Translations under genes and position numbers: made by a program
The notes under the pieces: generated by a model
Seen by the model: only the letters and a program-made list of their open reading frames with translations
Databases searched by the model: none
What the model was told of the DNA's origin: nothing
Part shown: positions 1-8,515 of the stretch, piece after piece
Position numbering within the stretch: position 1 is the first letter of the stretch
How the letters are laid out: the number at the start of each line of letters is the position of its first letter
Source of the DNA: Propionibacterium sp.
GTDB taxonomy: Bacteria > Actinomycetota > Actinomycetes > Propionibacteriales > Propionibacteriaceae
DNA: 64,000 nucleotides
Assembly: GCA_022837595.1 (NCBI GenBank)
Contig: JALHFX010000006.1
Location: 43,390-107,389 of the forward strand
Reading direction: 5' to 3'

Positions 1-648
1 TACGGGCTCACCAAGGGACAGTTCTCCCCGACGAGCGAGGTCGGCAAAATCACCAAATCGAGCCCCGCCGGCTCACTCGACACCCCCGTGAACGCGGTCA
101 GCCTCGCGCTGGGAGCTGAGGCCACTTTCGTCGCGCGCAGCATCGACGCCGACCGGGCGCATCTGACCTCGGTGCTGCGCGCCGCGTTCGAGCATCGCGG
201 ATCGTCGCTGGTTGAGATCTACCAAAACTGCCCGATCTTCAACGACGGCGCCTGGGATGCCCTCACCGCGCCCGACAGCGAAGGCGTTATCAGGCTGGAG
301 GCCGGTCAGCCGGTGCTGGCTTCGGGCGGCAGGCTGGGTGTTGTGCAGGCCTCGGACGGGCATCTTGAACTGGCCCCGGTCAGCGAAGTCGGATTGGAAA
401 AGGTCATCGTCCACGATCCGACTGCGACCGATCCGACGCGGGCCTTCGCGCTGAGCCGGCTGACCGATTCCGGTCTGATGCGACGCAGCCCGATCGGTAT
501 CTTCCGCAAGGTGGACCGGCCCTGCTACGACGATCTGTCCCGCGAACAGATCGCGACCGCGCAGGGACGCGTGAGTCCAGATCTTCACGGGAAGACATCC
601 CAATTGCAGGCGTTGCTGGCCGGCGACGACACCTGGGCGGTCAGCTAA
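1..648 (+). CDS. korB: 2-oxoacid (2-oxoglutarate-type) ferredoxin oxidoreductase, beta subunit, C-terminal part
   Basis: The reading frame is open from the first base of the window and ends at TAA 646-648, so the N-terminal part, where the TPP-binding region of this family lies, is outside the window. What remains (about 215 residues) has the family's end-of-domain text: YGLTKGQFSPTS, then SLDTPVNAVSLALGAEATFVAR, read here in two pieces, then SLVEIYQNCPIFNDGAW. The enzyme oxidatively decarboxylates a 2-oxoacid to acyl-CoA and reduces ferredoxin. The alpha subunit would be expected just upstream. KorB rather than another 2-oxoacid beta subunit is the best family fit but is not proven by the fragment. 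Confidence 0.85.
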   Translation, partial: YGLTKGQFSPTSEVGKITKSSPAGSLDTPVNAVSLALGAEATFVARSIDADRAHLTSVLRAAFEHRGSSLVEIYQNCPIFNDGAWDALTAPDSEGVIRLEAGQPVLASGGRLGVVQASDGHLELAPVSEVGLEKVIVHDPTATDPTRAFALSRLTDSGLMRRSPIGIFRKVDRPCYDDLSREQIATAQGRVSPDLHGKTSQLQALLAGDDTWAVS

Positions 649-727
649 ATGACTGTTCACAAGGCAATATGGCTGCACATTCGAGCCGGAAGGTAGGCTA
701 TCTCGGTGACTAACGATGCTTTGAACC

Positions 728-2623
728 TTGCCTTCTTCGATGATGGCGTCCGGCCGAACGATGATCTGTTTCGACACCGAAGACCGCAGTGGTTGGGGAG
801 CCTTCCAGGAATTGCGGGAAGACTCCGAGGCTGCCGTTCGAGAGATCATCAACGACTGTCAGGCCGGCCGTGAAGACACCGACGCGGCGCGTATCGCACA
901 TCTCTTCGCCTCGTTCATGGATACCGAAGCCGTGGAGCGGCTCGGCAATGCGCCATTACAAGAGTTACTTGCCCAGGTGGATGAGATCTCCACGGTCAGC
1001 GAGTTGGCTCACTTCTGGGGCTGGTCGGCTCGCCACGGCATCGGCGCACTCTTTGATCTCGATAATGACGCCGACCCGGGGAATCCGGCGCGCTATCTAC
1101 TGTTCGTCTCGCAGTCGGGTATCAGTCTTCCGGACGAAGAGTATTACCGCCTCGACGAGCACGCCAAGACCCGCGAAGCCTATCTCGCCCATATCGAGGC
1201 CATGTTCGCTCTTGCCGGGATCGCTGATGCGGCAGGGCAGGCCCGCCGTGTCTTCGACCTCGAGACCAGGATCGCGGCTTGTCACTGGGATAAGGTGCGT
1301 ACCCGAGACATGGTTCAGATGTACTTCCCGCAGACCTGGGACGAGTTCACGGCGATGAGCCCAGATATCGCCTGGGACCAGGTTTTGGCGGGCGCCAGGC
1401 TACCAAGCTCGACCGTTGCCGAAGTCGTGAATTGCCAGCGGACTTTCCTGCCTGAGGTGGCCGCCCTGGTAAACGCCGATTCACTGGACGATTGGAAAGC
1501 TTGGGAGCGCTGGCAGATCATCGACGCGCTGGCTCCGTATCTTCGGCAGGCCATGGTTGAACAGAACTTCGACTTTTACGGCCGCACGCTACAAGGCATC
1601 CCGGTACTTCGTGAACGCTGGAAGCGCGGTGTTTCGCTTGTCGAGGGCGTCCTCGGCGAAGCTGTCGGTCGAATCTACGTGGCGGAACACTTCCCGCCTG
1701 CTACCAAGGCCTACGCCGAAGAACTGGTCGCCAATCTCTTGGAGGCCTACCGAGAGTCGATCAGCGCGCTCGATTGGATGACCGACACCACTCGCGCCGA
1801 GGCTTTGAAGAAGCTGAGCAAGTTCCGCGCCAAAATCGGCTATCCGAACCGCTGGCGCGATTATTCCGCGCTCGAACTTCACCGCGATGACCTGCTGGGC
1901 AATGTCCTGCGCGCCGAAAGCTTTGCCTTCGACTATATGATCCACCAACTCTCCGGGCCGATCGACCCCGAGGAGTGGCTGATGTTCCCGCAGACGGTGA
2001 ACGCCTACTACCATCCATTGCGCAATGAGATCGTCTTCCCGGCCGCAATCTTGCAGCCGCCGTTCTTCGACGCCGACGCCGACGACGCCGTGAACTATGG
2101 CGGGATCGGAGCCGTCATCGGCCATGAGATCGGCCACGGCTTCGACGACCAAGGTTCCACCTGCGATGGAGACGGCAAACTGCGCAACTGGTGGACCGAT
2201 GAAGATCGCGAAGCCTTCGAGCAGCGCACCCGATCGCTAGTGGAACAGTATGCGCTCCTCTCACCCGCAGAAGTCCCAGATCAACGGGTCAATGGAGAAC
2301 TGACCCTCGGCGAGAATATCGGCGACCTGGGCGGCCTGCAGGTCGCCTACCAGGCCTGGCGGCTGGCAGCTGGCCGAAACGAACCCGAACCGGTGGACGG
2401 TATCCCCGCGGCGCAGCGCTTCTTCTTCGGTTGGGCTCAAACCTGGCGCACCATCATGCGTCCGGAAGCCCTGAAAGAGCGACTCGCGACCGATCCGCAC
2501 TCCCCCGATGAGATCCGCTGCAACCAGACGGTCCGCAATATCAACGAGTTCCACGAAGCGTTCAATACCACACCCGGCGACAGGCTCTGGCTCGATCCGA
2601 GCGAACGAGTCCGAATCTGGTGA
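728..2623 (+). CDS. pepO: M13 family zinc metallopeptidase (PepO/neprilysin type), N-terminus disrupted by a frameshift
   Basis: This is a neprilysin-like endopeptidase of about 630 residues. The zinc site is intact: HEIGH near residue 465, the third-ligand motif GENIGDLGG near 527, the substrate-binding NAYYHP motif near 425, and a C-terminal RIW. No signal peptide is seen, so it is probably cytosolic. The N-terminus is abnormal. A GTG at 706 opens a different frame that encodes the usual start of the family (FFDDGVRPNDDLFRH) up to about 774. The family normally continues with a VNGxWL...IP stretch, but here the sequence jumps to EDRSGWGAF in the frame of this ORF. About 35 bases appear to be missing. 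Translation from TTG 728 or ATG 740 would make an N-terminus unlike the family and lacking the NG-W box. The gene may therefore be inactive, or the assembly may be wrong. Confidence 0.8.
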   Translation: MPSSMMASGRTMICFDTEDRSGWGAFQELREDSEAAVREIINDCQAGREDTDAARIAHLFASFMDTEAVERLGNAPLQELLAQVDEISTVSELAHFWGWSARHGIGALFDLDNDADPGNPARYLLFVSQSGISLPDEEYYRLDEHAKTREAYLAHIEAMFALAGIADAAGQARRVFDLETRIAACHWDKVRTRDMVQMYFPQTWDEFTAMSPDIAWDQVLAGARLPSSTVAEVVNCQRTFLPEVAALVNADSLDDWKAWERWQIIDALAPYLRQAMVEQNFDFYGRTLQGIPVLRERWKRGVSLVEGVLGEAVGRIYVAEHFPPATKAYAEELVANLLEAYRESISALDWMTDTTRAEALKKLSKFRAKIGYPNRWRDYSALELHRDDLLGNVLRAESFAFDYMIHQLSGPIDPEEWLMFPQTVNAYYHPLRNEIVFPAAILQPPFFDADADDAVNYGGIGAVIGHEIGHGFDDQGSTCDGDGKLRNWWTDEDREAFEQRTRSLVEQYALLSPAEVPDQRVNGELTLGENIGDLGGLQVAYQAWRLAAGRNEPEPVDGIPAAQRFFFGWAQTWRTIMRPEALKERLATDPHSPDEIRCNQTVRNINEFHEAFNTTPGDRLWLDPSERVRIW

Positions 2624-2699
2624 CCCTGCCAATTTGAGCTATTCTTGGGTTCGCATAATCGGCACTGCCGACTGGCTACCCCCTAAGCGAAGGAATATC

Positions 2700-3086
2700 T
2701 TGACTATCGTTGAATCTTTGAAATACACCTTCTCGAAATATGCGACCTTCAGCGGCCGCGCCAGCCGACGTGAATGGGTCACCTGGTGGCTGACCTGGTT
2801 CATCATCAATCTCGTACTGAATGCGTTGGCCCGCATGACCGCCAACGCTAACGGTGAATCGGTCTTCTCGGTGATTTCCGCGATCGTTGGCCTAGCGGTC
2901 CTATTGCCGAGCTTGGCCGTGGCGGCCCGCCGGCTACATGACACTGGTAAGAGCGCATGGCTGCTCTTGTTGAACCTGATTCCCTTGGTCGGCTCGGTCA
3001 TCTTGATTGTGCTCTGCCTGGGAGCCGCGCAGCCTGGCCCCAACCAATACGGAGCACCCGTGGTCGAGGGCGCCATCAGCTACTAA
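2700..3086 (+). CDS. DUF805 family small membrane protein
   Basis: A 128-residue protein with the DUF805 layout. The N-terminal amphipathic part (SLKYTFSKYATFSGRASRREWVTWW, here given as one family-typical block from residue 5 to 30) is followed by four hydrophobic segments and the conserved AARRLHDTGKSAW signature near residues 78-90. The TTG start at 2700 is chosen because AGCGAAGGAA lies at the right distance upstream and the family begins here; the longer frame upstream overlaps the peptidase gene and reads as noise. The function of DUF805 proteins is unknown. The gene ends just before a strong hairpin shared with the opposing gene. Confidence 0.85.
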   Translation: MTIVESLKYTFSKYATFSGRASRREWVTWWLTWFIINLVLNALARMTANANGESVFSVISAIVGLAVLLPSLAVAARRLHDTGKSAWLLLLNLIPLVGSVILIVLCLGAAQPGPNQYGAPVVEGAISY

Positions 3087-3113
3087 CCCCGGCCGGAGCA
3101 CCTTACCGACGAA

Positions 3114-3153
3114 GATGCGGGTGGCGACCAAGTTGTTGATCGCCACCCGCATC
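3114..3153. terminator. Bidirectional hairpin terminator between convergent genes
   Basis: GATGCGGGTGGCGA (3114-3127) is perfectly complementary to TCGCCACCCGCATC (3140-3153), with a 12-base loop. It sits between the DUF805 gene and the opposing amidase gene and is followed by CTTT-rich sequence on the plus strand. Confidence 0.85.
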
Positions 3154-3165
3154 TTTCATGCCTAG

Positions 3166-4251
3166 TTATGCGTCCTGCTTGCTCGGCTTGAAATAGTTGA
3201 ACATTTTCGTGAGTTCCTTGAACTCGTCTTGTTTCTTAGCGACGAATTCGAGAGCCTGTAATCCGGTGCCGAGCAGATTCATGCCGGCCTCGTCCACCTC
3301 GGCGAACTTGTGACTGACATTGCCGGCCAGGCCACCCTCGAGCGCCAATTTGCCGACGAGGTCGAGCTTCAAGGTCTTGGTACCCTCGGCGAAGCTCATC
3401 TTCTCGAACTCGACCCAGACAACATTCGGGCGGGTGGTCGACTCGAAAGCGTAACGTTTGTTCGTCAAGTCGGCCACGACCTGCCAGATCGTCTGGGAAG
3501 CGTCCGGTTTGCCGGGTTCGGGAGTACGGAAAGGCTGCGCAGCATTCCGGATAATACTGAACATCGCCGCCATCGCCTGCAGTTGCGACTTCGGCTGCTG
3601 CTGGTGGTGCACGTAATAGGAGGCGCGCGCGAAACGGTCACTCGCCAGCGTCGAGCCCGGCAACGGCTGATCGCCACCGAGACCTTCGATTTTCTTCACC
3701 AACTCGAGCTGCTTGTCGTAGGTCGGCGAGTTAGTCATCACCAGGTACTCACGGCTGTGGTACACGGTGGGCTTGCCGTCGGTGTATTCGATGATCGCGG
3801 AGTCGCCAGTGGCATCGTTGAGTGCCAGGTGCAAGGTGGGCACCAGGTGACCGGTCGGGTCGAAAAGCTGAGCGATCTGCACATCGGTCTTCTTGGTCCA
3901 CTCGACAGCTTCTTCGACCGTAGCGAAGTTGTCGAGATAATACTGCAACCAGATCGCCTGGCTGAGCTGGACGTCGGATTCTTTCGGCTTACCGTAATTT
4001 GACTCGGCGAGCCACAGAATATGGCCAGCGAGGCCCTCTTCGTTCATACCGTCGGTTGCGATGAGATCGAACGCGGTCGCGATAATGCTGCCGTATTTTG
4101 CTTTCCACGTCAGCTTTCCGTTCACCCCGTCCGTGCGCTCTATACCCCGGGGCATCTTCCAGAGATTTGTCAGGAGATCCATATGGAAATCCATATTGCG
4201 TCCGACTATTACTGCCCCATTGGCGTCAGGCCACAATACTCGTGTACACAT
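3166..4251 (-). CDS. Choloylglycine hydrolase / penicillin V acylase family (linear amide C-N hydrolase)
   Basis: A 361-residue Ntn-hydrolase. After removal of Met1, Cys2 (MCTRVLW) becomes the N-terminal nucleophile. Arg18 and Asp21 (GRNMD) match the catalytic positions of bile salt hydrolases, and Asn174 in VMTNSPTYDK matches the oxyanion Asn. Members cleave linear amides such as conjugated bile acids, penicillin V or acyl-homoserine lactones. The substrate here cannot be told from sequence. No signal peptide is present, so it should be cytoplasmic. AAGGGA lies 7 bases before the ATG at 4251. The protein is about 30 residues longer than typical Gram-positive bile salt hydrolases and closer to environmental members of the family. 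Confidence 0.85.
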   Translation of the reverse strand: MCTRVLWPDANGAVIVGRNMDFHMDLLTNLWKMPRGIERTDGVNGKLTWKAKYGSIIATAFDLIATDGMNEEGLAGHILWLAESNYGKPKESDVQLSQAIWLQYYLDNFATVEEAVEWTKKTDVQIAQLFDPTGHLVPTLHLALNDATGDSAIIEYTDGKPTVYHSREYLVMTNSPTYDKQLELVKKIEGLGGDQPLPGSTLASDRFARASYYVHHQQQPKSQLQAMAAMFSIIRNAAQPFRTPEPGKPDASQTIWQVVADLTNKRYAFESTTRPNVVWVEFEKMSFAEGTKTLKLDLVGKLALEGGLAGNVSHKFAEVDEAGMNLLGTGLQALEFVAKKQDEFKELTKMFNYFKPSKQDA

Positions 4252-4375
4252 CCGCGTGTCCCTTCTTCATCTCGTGCACTATGTGAAGTGCTCCTGACAC
4301 CGGGTCCTGAATTGGCCAGGTGCGTTTGTAGTTGAATCGGCGTTTTCGACTGTCGAGTAACGAACGCCAAGCGAA

Positions 4376-5215
4376 TCAGTGCGATGTCGCCGCCCCGCCC
4401 TTCTTCGCCCGAATTGCGGCCTCGTACGCCCGAACTGCGGCCTTGTGTGACCTCAGCGCGGCGACACGATTCCACGGCTGCGACGGCAGCGCGAGCACAG
4501 ATGCGACGACGAAGCAGATAGCACCGACCAGCGTGCCGATATTCGCGAGGTTCGCATCTTTGCTCGTCCCGTCGTCGAGCACGAATGCGCCGACGGCTGA
4601 TGCCGCAAACGCGATACAGCCGACCATGTTGATGTGGGCACCCCACCACTGGATTCGCCTCGGCGCCCAGATGGTGTGTTCACTGCGATAGAACGCAATG
4701 TAAACGAGGACCGCGCTGATGAGGAATGCCACCGATCCGCCGGCATCGGGGTTCCACATGTAGTGTTTCTCCGCGTCGATTGTCGTCGCGCTGAGCGCTG
4801 CCGAGGTGCTTACATTGAACAAGATTGTGCCAAAGCTTTGAGTGGCTGCCGCAAGCCATTCGGCACGGTATGCCTTTCCTCGCCCGTGCGGAACCGGCAC
4901 CGTGGCGTCTCCACTGAGCGCGAGCTGAGTTAGCCCACCAGCCGTGAAGAACCAGGCACCGATGAAGCACAACCAGTTCGTCAGATTGGCGCCACCGAAA
5001 CTCCAAACAGCAGCAGCCGCGCCCACCGCGAAGAGGCTACCGCCGATGATGAAATACCAGGACTGTTTGGTCTGCGTCGGGACAAGTATCGGGCCTCGCG
5101 GAACCTTGAATCCATGTGCGGAAGATTCTTTAGTGGTAGCCGCACGATCGGCCGCCTGATGGCTAGCGCGGTCATGGTTCTTGTCTGCCTTACTCATATC
5201 GTCATGCGAGTTCAT
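4376..5215 (-). CDS. Multi-pass membrane protein of unknown function
   Basis: A 279-residue protein if it starts at ATG 5215 (MNSHDDMSKADK). A hydrophilic N-terminal 50 residues is followed by about six hydrophobic segments, for example SWYFIIGGSLFAVGAAAAVW, a segment ending SAVLVYIAFY, and NIGTLVGAICFVVASVLAL. The C-terminal tail is Ala- and Arg-rich. The pairing of WYFIIGGSLF with a later INMVGCIAF segment resembles YrhK-domain proteins, but this is a tentative match. The open frame extends upstream without a plausible start. It is followed on the same strand by the amidase gene 124 bases downstream; whether they are co-transcribed is unclear. Confidence 0.65.
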   Translation of the reverse strand: MNSHDDMSKADKNHDRASHQAADRAATTKESSAHGFKVPRGPILVPTQTKQSWYFIIGGSLFAVGAAAAVWSFGGANLTNWLCFIGAWFFTAGGLTQLALSGDATVPVPHGRGKAYRAEWLAAATQSFGTILFNVSTSAALSATTIDAEKHYMWNPDAGGSVAFLISAVLVYIAFYRSEHTIWAPRRIQWWGAHINMVGCIAFAASAVGAFVLDDGTSKDANLANIGTLVGAICFVVASVLALPSQPWNRVAALRSHKAAVRAYEAAIRAKKGGAATSH

Positions 5216-5796
5216 TGGTGATCCAATGGGTTGATGCTGCGGAATCCGAGATGCGCCAGCGGTCAGCGTGCATCCGCCGGCACCGATCTTTGATCTCGTG
5301 CCACTGAACCGATGCCGCCCTACCCGGGCACGTGAAAACAGGATTAATTGCAAGTTGCGCAGAAGGTTCTTTTCTCCCCGACGAGCGGAACCATCCAAAC
5401 ATGAAACATCCTTTCAGAATCTCTTGAAGCATCCTTTCAGAGTCCCTTGGACGCATGGTGGATGGCTCTGCTTCTCGTCACCACTTCGTGTCCTGAGCCG
5501 ACCCACGTGTTACTGATCGCAACAGTCACTGGTGAACTCCTGGCATGATTCGCTGATCGAAGGTTTCAAGAACATTCCACGGAGGATCTCGGCACGCTGT
5601 CGAGTCCAGCATCCGTACGGTCTACTGTCCCTGGATCGAGCATACTCAGATCTGCACCGATCGCAAGATGCATGGTGTCTCTTGTCTGCCGTGTCGTTGT
5701 CCCGCTCGGTAGACTCACGCACGAGACCGCCCGCCAGTCGACGCCGCCCTGGTCCGCAATCCAACTCGCCGCGCCTGAGAAATGAGGAGCCGCCCG
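5216..5796. other. Intergenic region with no recognisable gene
   Basis: This 581-base gap separates the membrane protein (minus) from the ThrE-like gene (plus). It must hold promoters for both. Short frames here have no family features or convincing ribosome sites. The only structure noticed is a near-tandem 23-base duplication at 5407-5429 and 5430-5452 (19 of 23 identical, both starting CATCCTTTCAGA). Confidence 0.5.
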
Positions 5797-7128
5797 ATGA
5801 AACCATGGAAGACCCGGCTACAAGAGGCGCTGGCCACACTTGTTACCGACGAGTCCACGGCACCCCGTCCAGATGAGCCCTCCGCGAAAGTGCTCGGCAT
5901 GCTGGGCGAACTCGGACCCGCCTTACTCGCCGGCTCTCAGCCGACGAATGAGGTCGCTGCAACACTCAGTGCCCTCGCGAAGGCGTACGACCGTACCGAG
6001 TTAAGGGTCGCTACCCTGCCGACGCTCGTGCTCATCGACGATCCCGCTGCAGACCCTCCCCGAACGTCGGTCTTCAGCGCCGACCTGCCCGCGCTGAGAC
6101 TCGAACAAGTCGACGCCATCGAGCGTCTGATCACCCGCGCCGCGAAAAACCAGATCGATCCGGACGAGGTCGTCGATAGGGCCGCGAAAATCGTCGAGGA
6201 TCCGCCACGCTTCGGCTTCTGGCTCTCGCTGGTGGGGCACGTGCTGTTAACTGTCGGCTTTGGGCTGGTGTTGAATCCCACAGCAGCCGCGCTACCCATC
6301 TACGCAATACTCGGAGTGATCATCGGCGTGCTCCTCCTGGCCGGATCACGAGTGCGAACCCTCGCACTCGTGCTGCCCGTGATCGCAGCGTTCGTCGCAA
6401 CCCTCTTCGTCGGCCTTGCGGCGCCGGAGCTCGCCAAGGTGAGCATCCTCAGCCTGGTCACTCCAGCCCTCGCCAGCCTGTTACCCGGCCTCACATTGAC
6501 CATGGCGGCGGTAGAGCTCACCAGCGGCCAGATCATCTCAGGTGCCAGCCGAACAGTCTACGGATTTGCGACCCTGGCACTGTTGGCATTCGGGGTATAT
6601 GTCGGTATCACGGTCACCGGCATGCCCCATGCTCAGACATCCTCCGACCCGCGATTAGGCGCGTGGGCGCCGTGGCTCGGCATCCTGTTGGTCGCCTTCG
6701 GCTACTACCTCTACTCCGTTGCTCCCAAACACTCGTTCATCTGGATCCTCTTCGCACTCACCGTGGCATATAGCGGTCAACTCCTCGGAAACGTCTTGCT
6801 CGGGTCTACGCTTTCGGGTCTTATCGGAGCGCTCATTGTCGTTCCGACGATCTACCTGGTCGCACACGTTCCCATGGCACCGTCGCCCGCCGTGATGCTG
6901 ACCTGCGCCTACTGGATGATGGTGCCCGGTTCAATGGGATTCATCGGTCTCAGCAAAGCCGCGTCCGGCACCGCGGGCGGCGGAAGTGAACTCCTGCAGA
7001 CCGTCGGAGCCGTCATCGCCATCGCTATCGGGATGGTCATCGGCACCGGGATCAGCCGAGATACCAGTGCCGTCAGCCAGGCCCTGCGCCGCCAAAGCGC
7101 TCGCAACCGCAAGAATAAGAGCGAGTAG
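5797..7128 (+). CDS. ThrE-family threonine/serine exporter-like membrane protein
   Basis: A 443-residue protein. The hydrophilic N-terminal part of about 130 residues has the DUF1212-type text (LGPALLAGSQPTNEVAATL, VATLPTLVLID). It is followed by about ten membrane segments in two halves, as in ThrE, where an N-terminal ThrE domain is joined to a second DUF3815-like membrane half. ThrE of Corynebacterium exports threonine and serine with proton antiport; the substrate here is inferred from family only. The start at ATG 5797 is preferred over ATG 5782 because GAGGAG at 5785-5790 lies 6 bases before it. The gene is probably monocistronic, with the ATP-grasp gene starting 118 bases later. Confidence 0.8.
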   Translation: MKPWKTRLQEALATLVTDESTAPRPDEPSAKVLGMLGELGPALLAGSQPTNEVAATLSALAKAYDRTELRVATLPTLVLIDDPAADPPRTSVFSADLPALRLEQVDAIERLITRAAKNQIDPDEVVDRAAKIVEDPPRFGFWLSLVGHVLLTVGFGLVLNPTAAALPIYAILGVIIGVLLLAGSRVRTLALVLPVIAAFVATLFVGLAAPELAKVSILSLVTPALASLLPGLTLTMAAVELTSGQIISGASRTVYGFATLALLAFGVYVGITVTGMPHAQTSSDPRLGAWAPWLGILLVAFGYYLYSVAPKHSFIWILFALTVAYSGQLLGNVLLGSTLSGLIGALIVVPTIYLVAHVPMAPSPAVMLTCAYWMMVPGSMGFIGLSKAASGTAGGGSELLQTVGAVIAIAIGMVIGTGISRDTSAVSQALRRQSARNRKNKSE

Positions 7129-7246
7129 CTCCGAAACGGGCAGGACGCAATGGCAGTCAGATCCGCTTGTACCCTATTTGCTGCAGGCCCGCTAACGGCT
7201 CCGCTAATCTGGGCAGGATCGCTTCAGATACCCGAGAGGAACCGCC

Positions 7247-8458
7247 ATGCGCGTACTCGTCACGAGTTCACGAAACACCTTTGCCCTCGATCTGGTTCGA
7301 AAGCTCGGCGACGCCGGCAACTACGTTGTTGCCGCGGATACGTACGCGGGCGCCATGGGGAGCCACTCGAAGTATGTTGCCGCTCATGCTGTGACTGCGT
7401 CGCCCCGCTTCGAGACCGACCAGTTCATCGCAGACATCTGCAAGATCGTCCAAGACCATGATCTCGACACCATCATCCCGACCTTCGAAGAGGCCTTCTA
7501 CCTCGCGGCACGCGTTGCGGATCTACCCGAGGGCGTGCAGCTGCTCACCGGGAGCTTCGACAAGCTCGCTCGCCTACACGACAAAGGCAGCTTCCAGCGT
7601 CTCGCCCAACAAGCCGGTGTGCCGATTCCCGAGACGGTGGTCGTCTCGAGCGATGACGAACTCCACGCCGCAATCGATCGTTTCCCGCAGTACTTCGCCC
7701 GCGCAGTATTTTCGCGCGGTGGCGTTGGCCTGCTGACCAATACCGGGCCACTCGCCGGGCGCATGTCGGTCGACGACTGTCACCCGACTCCCGACCAACC
7801 ATGGCTCGTCCAGCCCTTCACCGACGGTCCGATGGTCTGCAGCTACAGCATGATCGTCGATGGCAAGGTCACCGGACAGTGCACCTACACTGCTCCGGAA
7901 CAGTGGGCGCACAGCACCGGCATCGCATTCCTTGCACAAGACAGCACCACAACCCTCGAATACACTCAGCGTCTGATCGACGAACTCGATCCGAGCTTCA
8001 CCGGCCAACTCTCGTTCGATTTCGTGAACCACGACGGCAAGCTCTACGCGATCGAGTGCAACCCTCGTCCAACCAACGGCCTGATTCTCTTCACCACCGA
8101 GGAATTCATTTCGGCACTGAACGGCACGGTCAGCGAGCCAATTCTCGTCCAACCCGGCGAGGAGAGCGAGATCTCGCTCGCGGTTCTGGCCGACGCTTTC
8201 AGCGAGCCCATCAAGCACTTGAAGACCTCGATGCACGATCTGATCCATGTGAAAGACATCGGCAAGGGGTGGCACGACTCCTTCGCGATGATGTGGGGGC
8301 CGGCCGCAATTTTCCACGGCGCCAAGTTGGCCCATGGCCACCGCGAAGCGCTACTCAAGGCGATGGGCGACGACATCGTCTGGAACGGTGAACCGATCGT
8401 CGGAATGACCGACGAGGATGCCGCGGCACTTCAATCCGTACACGCTCAGCGCATCTGA
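7247..8458 (+). CDS. ATP-grasp domain ligase of unknown substrate
   Basis: A 403-residue soluble protein. The N-terminal pre-ATP-grasp Rossmann-like part begins MRVLVTSSRNTFALDLVRKLG; a central lid region and the metal-binding motif ECNPRPTNG (near residue 275) follow, as in carbamoyl-phosphate-synthase-like and biotin-carboxylase-like ATP-grasp enzymes. Such enzymes activate a carboxylate with ATP and join it to an amine or thiol. The C-terminal 100 residues are not recognised. GAGAGG stands 7 bases before ATG 7247. It is a single gene ending in a strong terminator, so context gives no clue to the substrate. Confidence 0.75.
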   Translation: MRVLVTSSRNTFALDLVRKLGDAGNYVVAADTYAGAMGSHSKYVAAHAVTASPRFETDQFIADICKIVQDHDLDTIIPTFEEAFYLAARVADLPEGVQLLTGSFDKLARLHDKGSFQRLAQQAGVPIPETVVVSSDDELHAAIDRFPQYFARAVFSRGGVGLLTNTGPLAGRMSVDDCHPTPDQPWLVQPFTDGPMVCSYSMIVDGKVTGQCTYTAPEQWAHSTGIAFLAQDSTTTLEYTQRLIDELDPSFTGQLSFDFVNHDGKLYAIECNPRPTNGLILFTTEEFISALNGTVSEPILVQPGEESEISLAVLADAFSEPIKHLKTSMHDLIHVKDIGKGWHDSFAMMWGPAAIFHGAKLAHGHREALLKAMGDDIVWNGEPIVGMTDEDAAALQSVHAQRI

Positions 8459-8470
8459 CGCGATCACTCG

Positions 8471-8508
8471 AGTGTCGGGCGTCCGGCAAGTGTTGGACGC
8501 CCGACACT
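8471..8508. terminator. Bidirectional hairpin terminator
   Basis: AGTGTCGGGCGTCC (8471-8484) pairs perfectly with GGACGCCCGACACT (8495-8508) across a 10-base loop, followed by GTTTCC. It lies between the ATP-grasp gene and the opposing hydrolase gene, 7 bases from the latter's stop. Confidence 0.9.
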
Positions 8509-8515
8509 GTTTCCG

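Noticed and set aside
73..852. 259-codon minus-strand frame opposite korB and the peptidase start
   Set aside because: It is antisense to a clear family gene, crosses the boundary between two genes, and shows no domain.
4021..4335. 104-codon plus-strand frame opposite the amidase start
   Set aside because: It is antisense to the catalytic N-terminus of the amidase and has no ribosome site.
5202..5456. 84-codon minus-strand frame with duplicated GAAAGGATG
   Set aside because: The apparent ribosome site and start come from a short local duplication, and the peptide has no recognisable feature.
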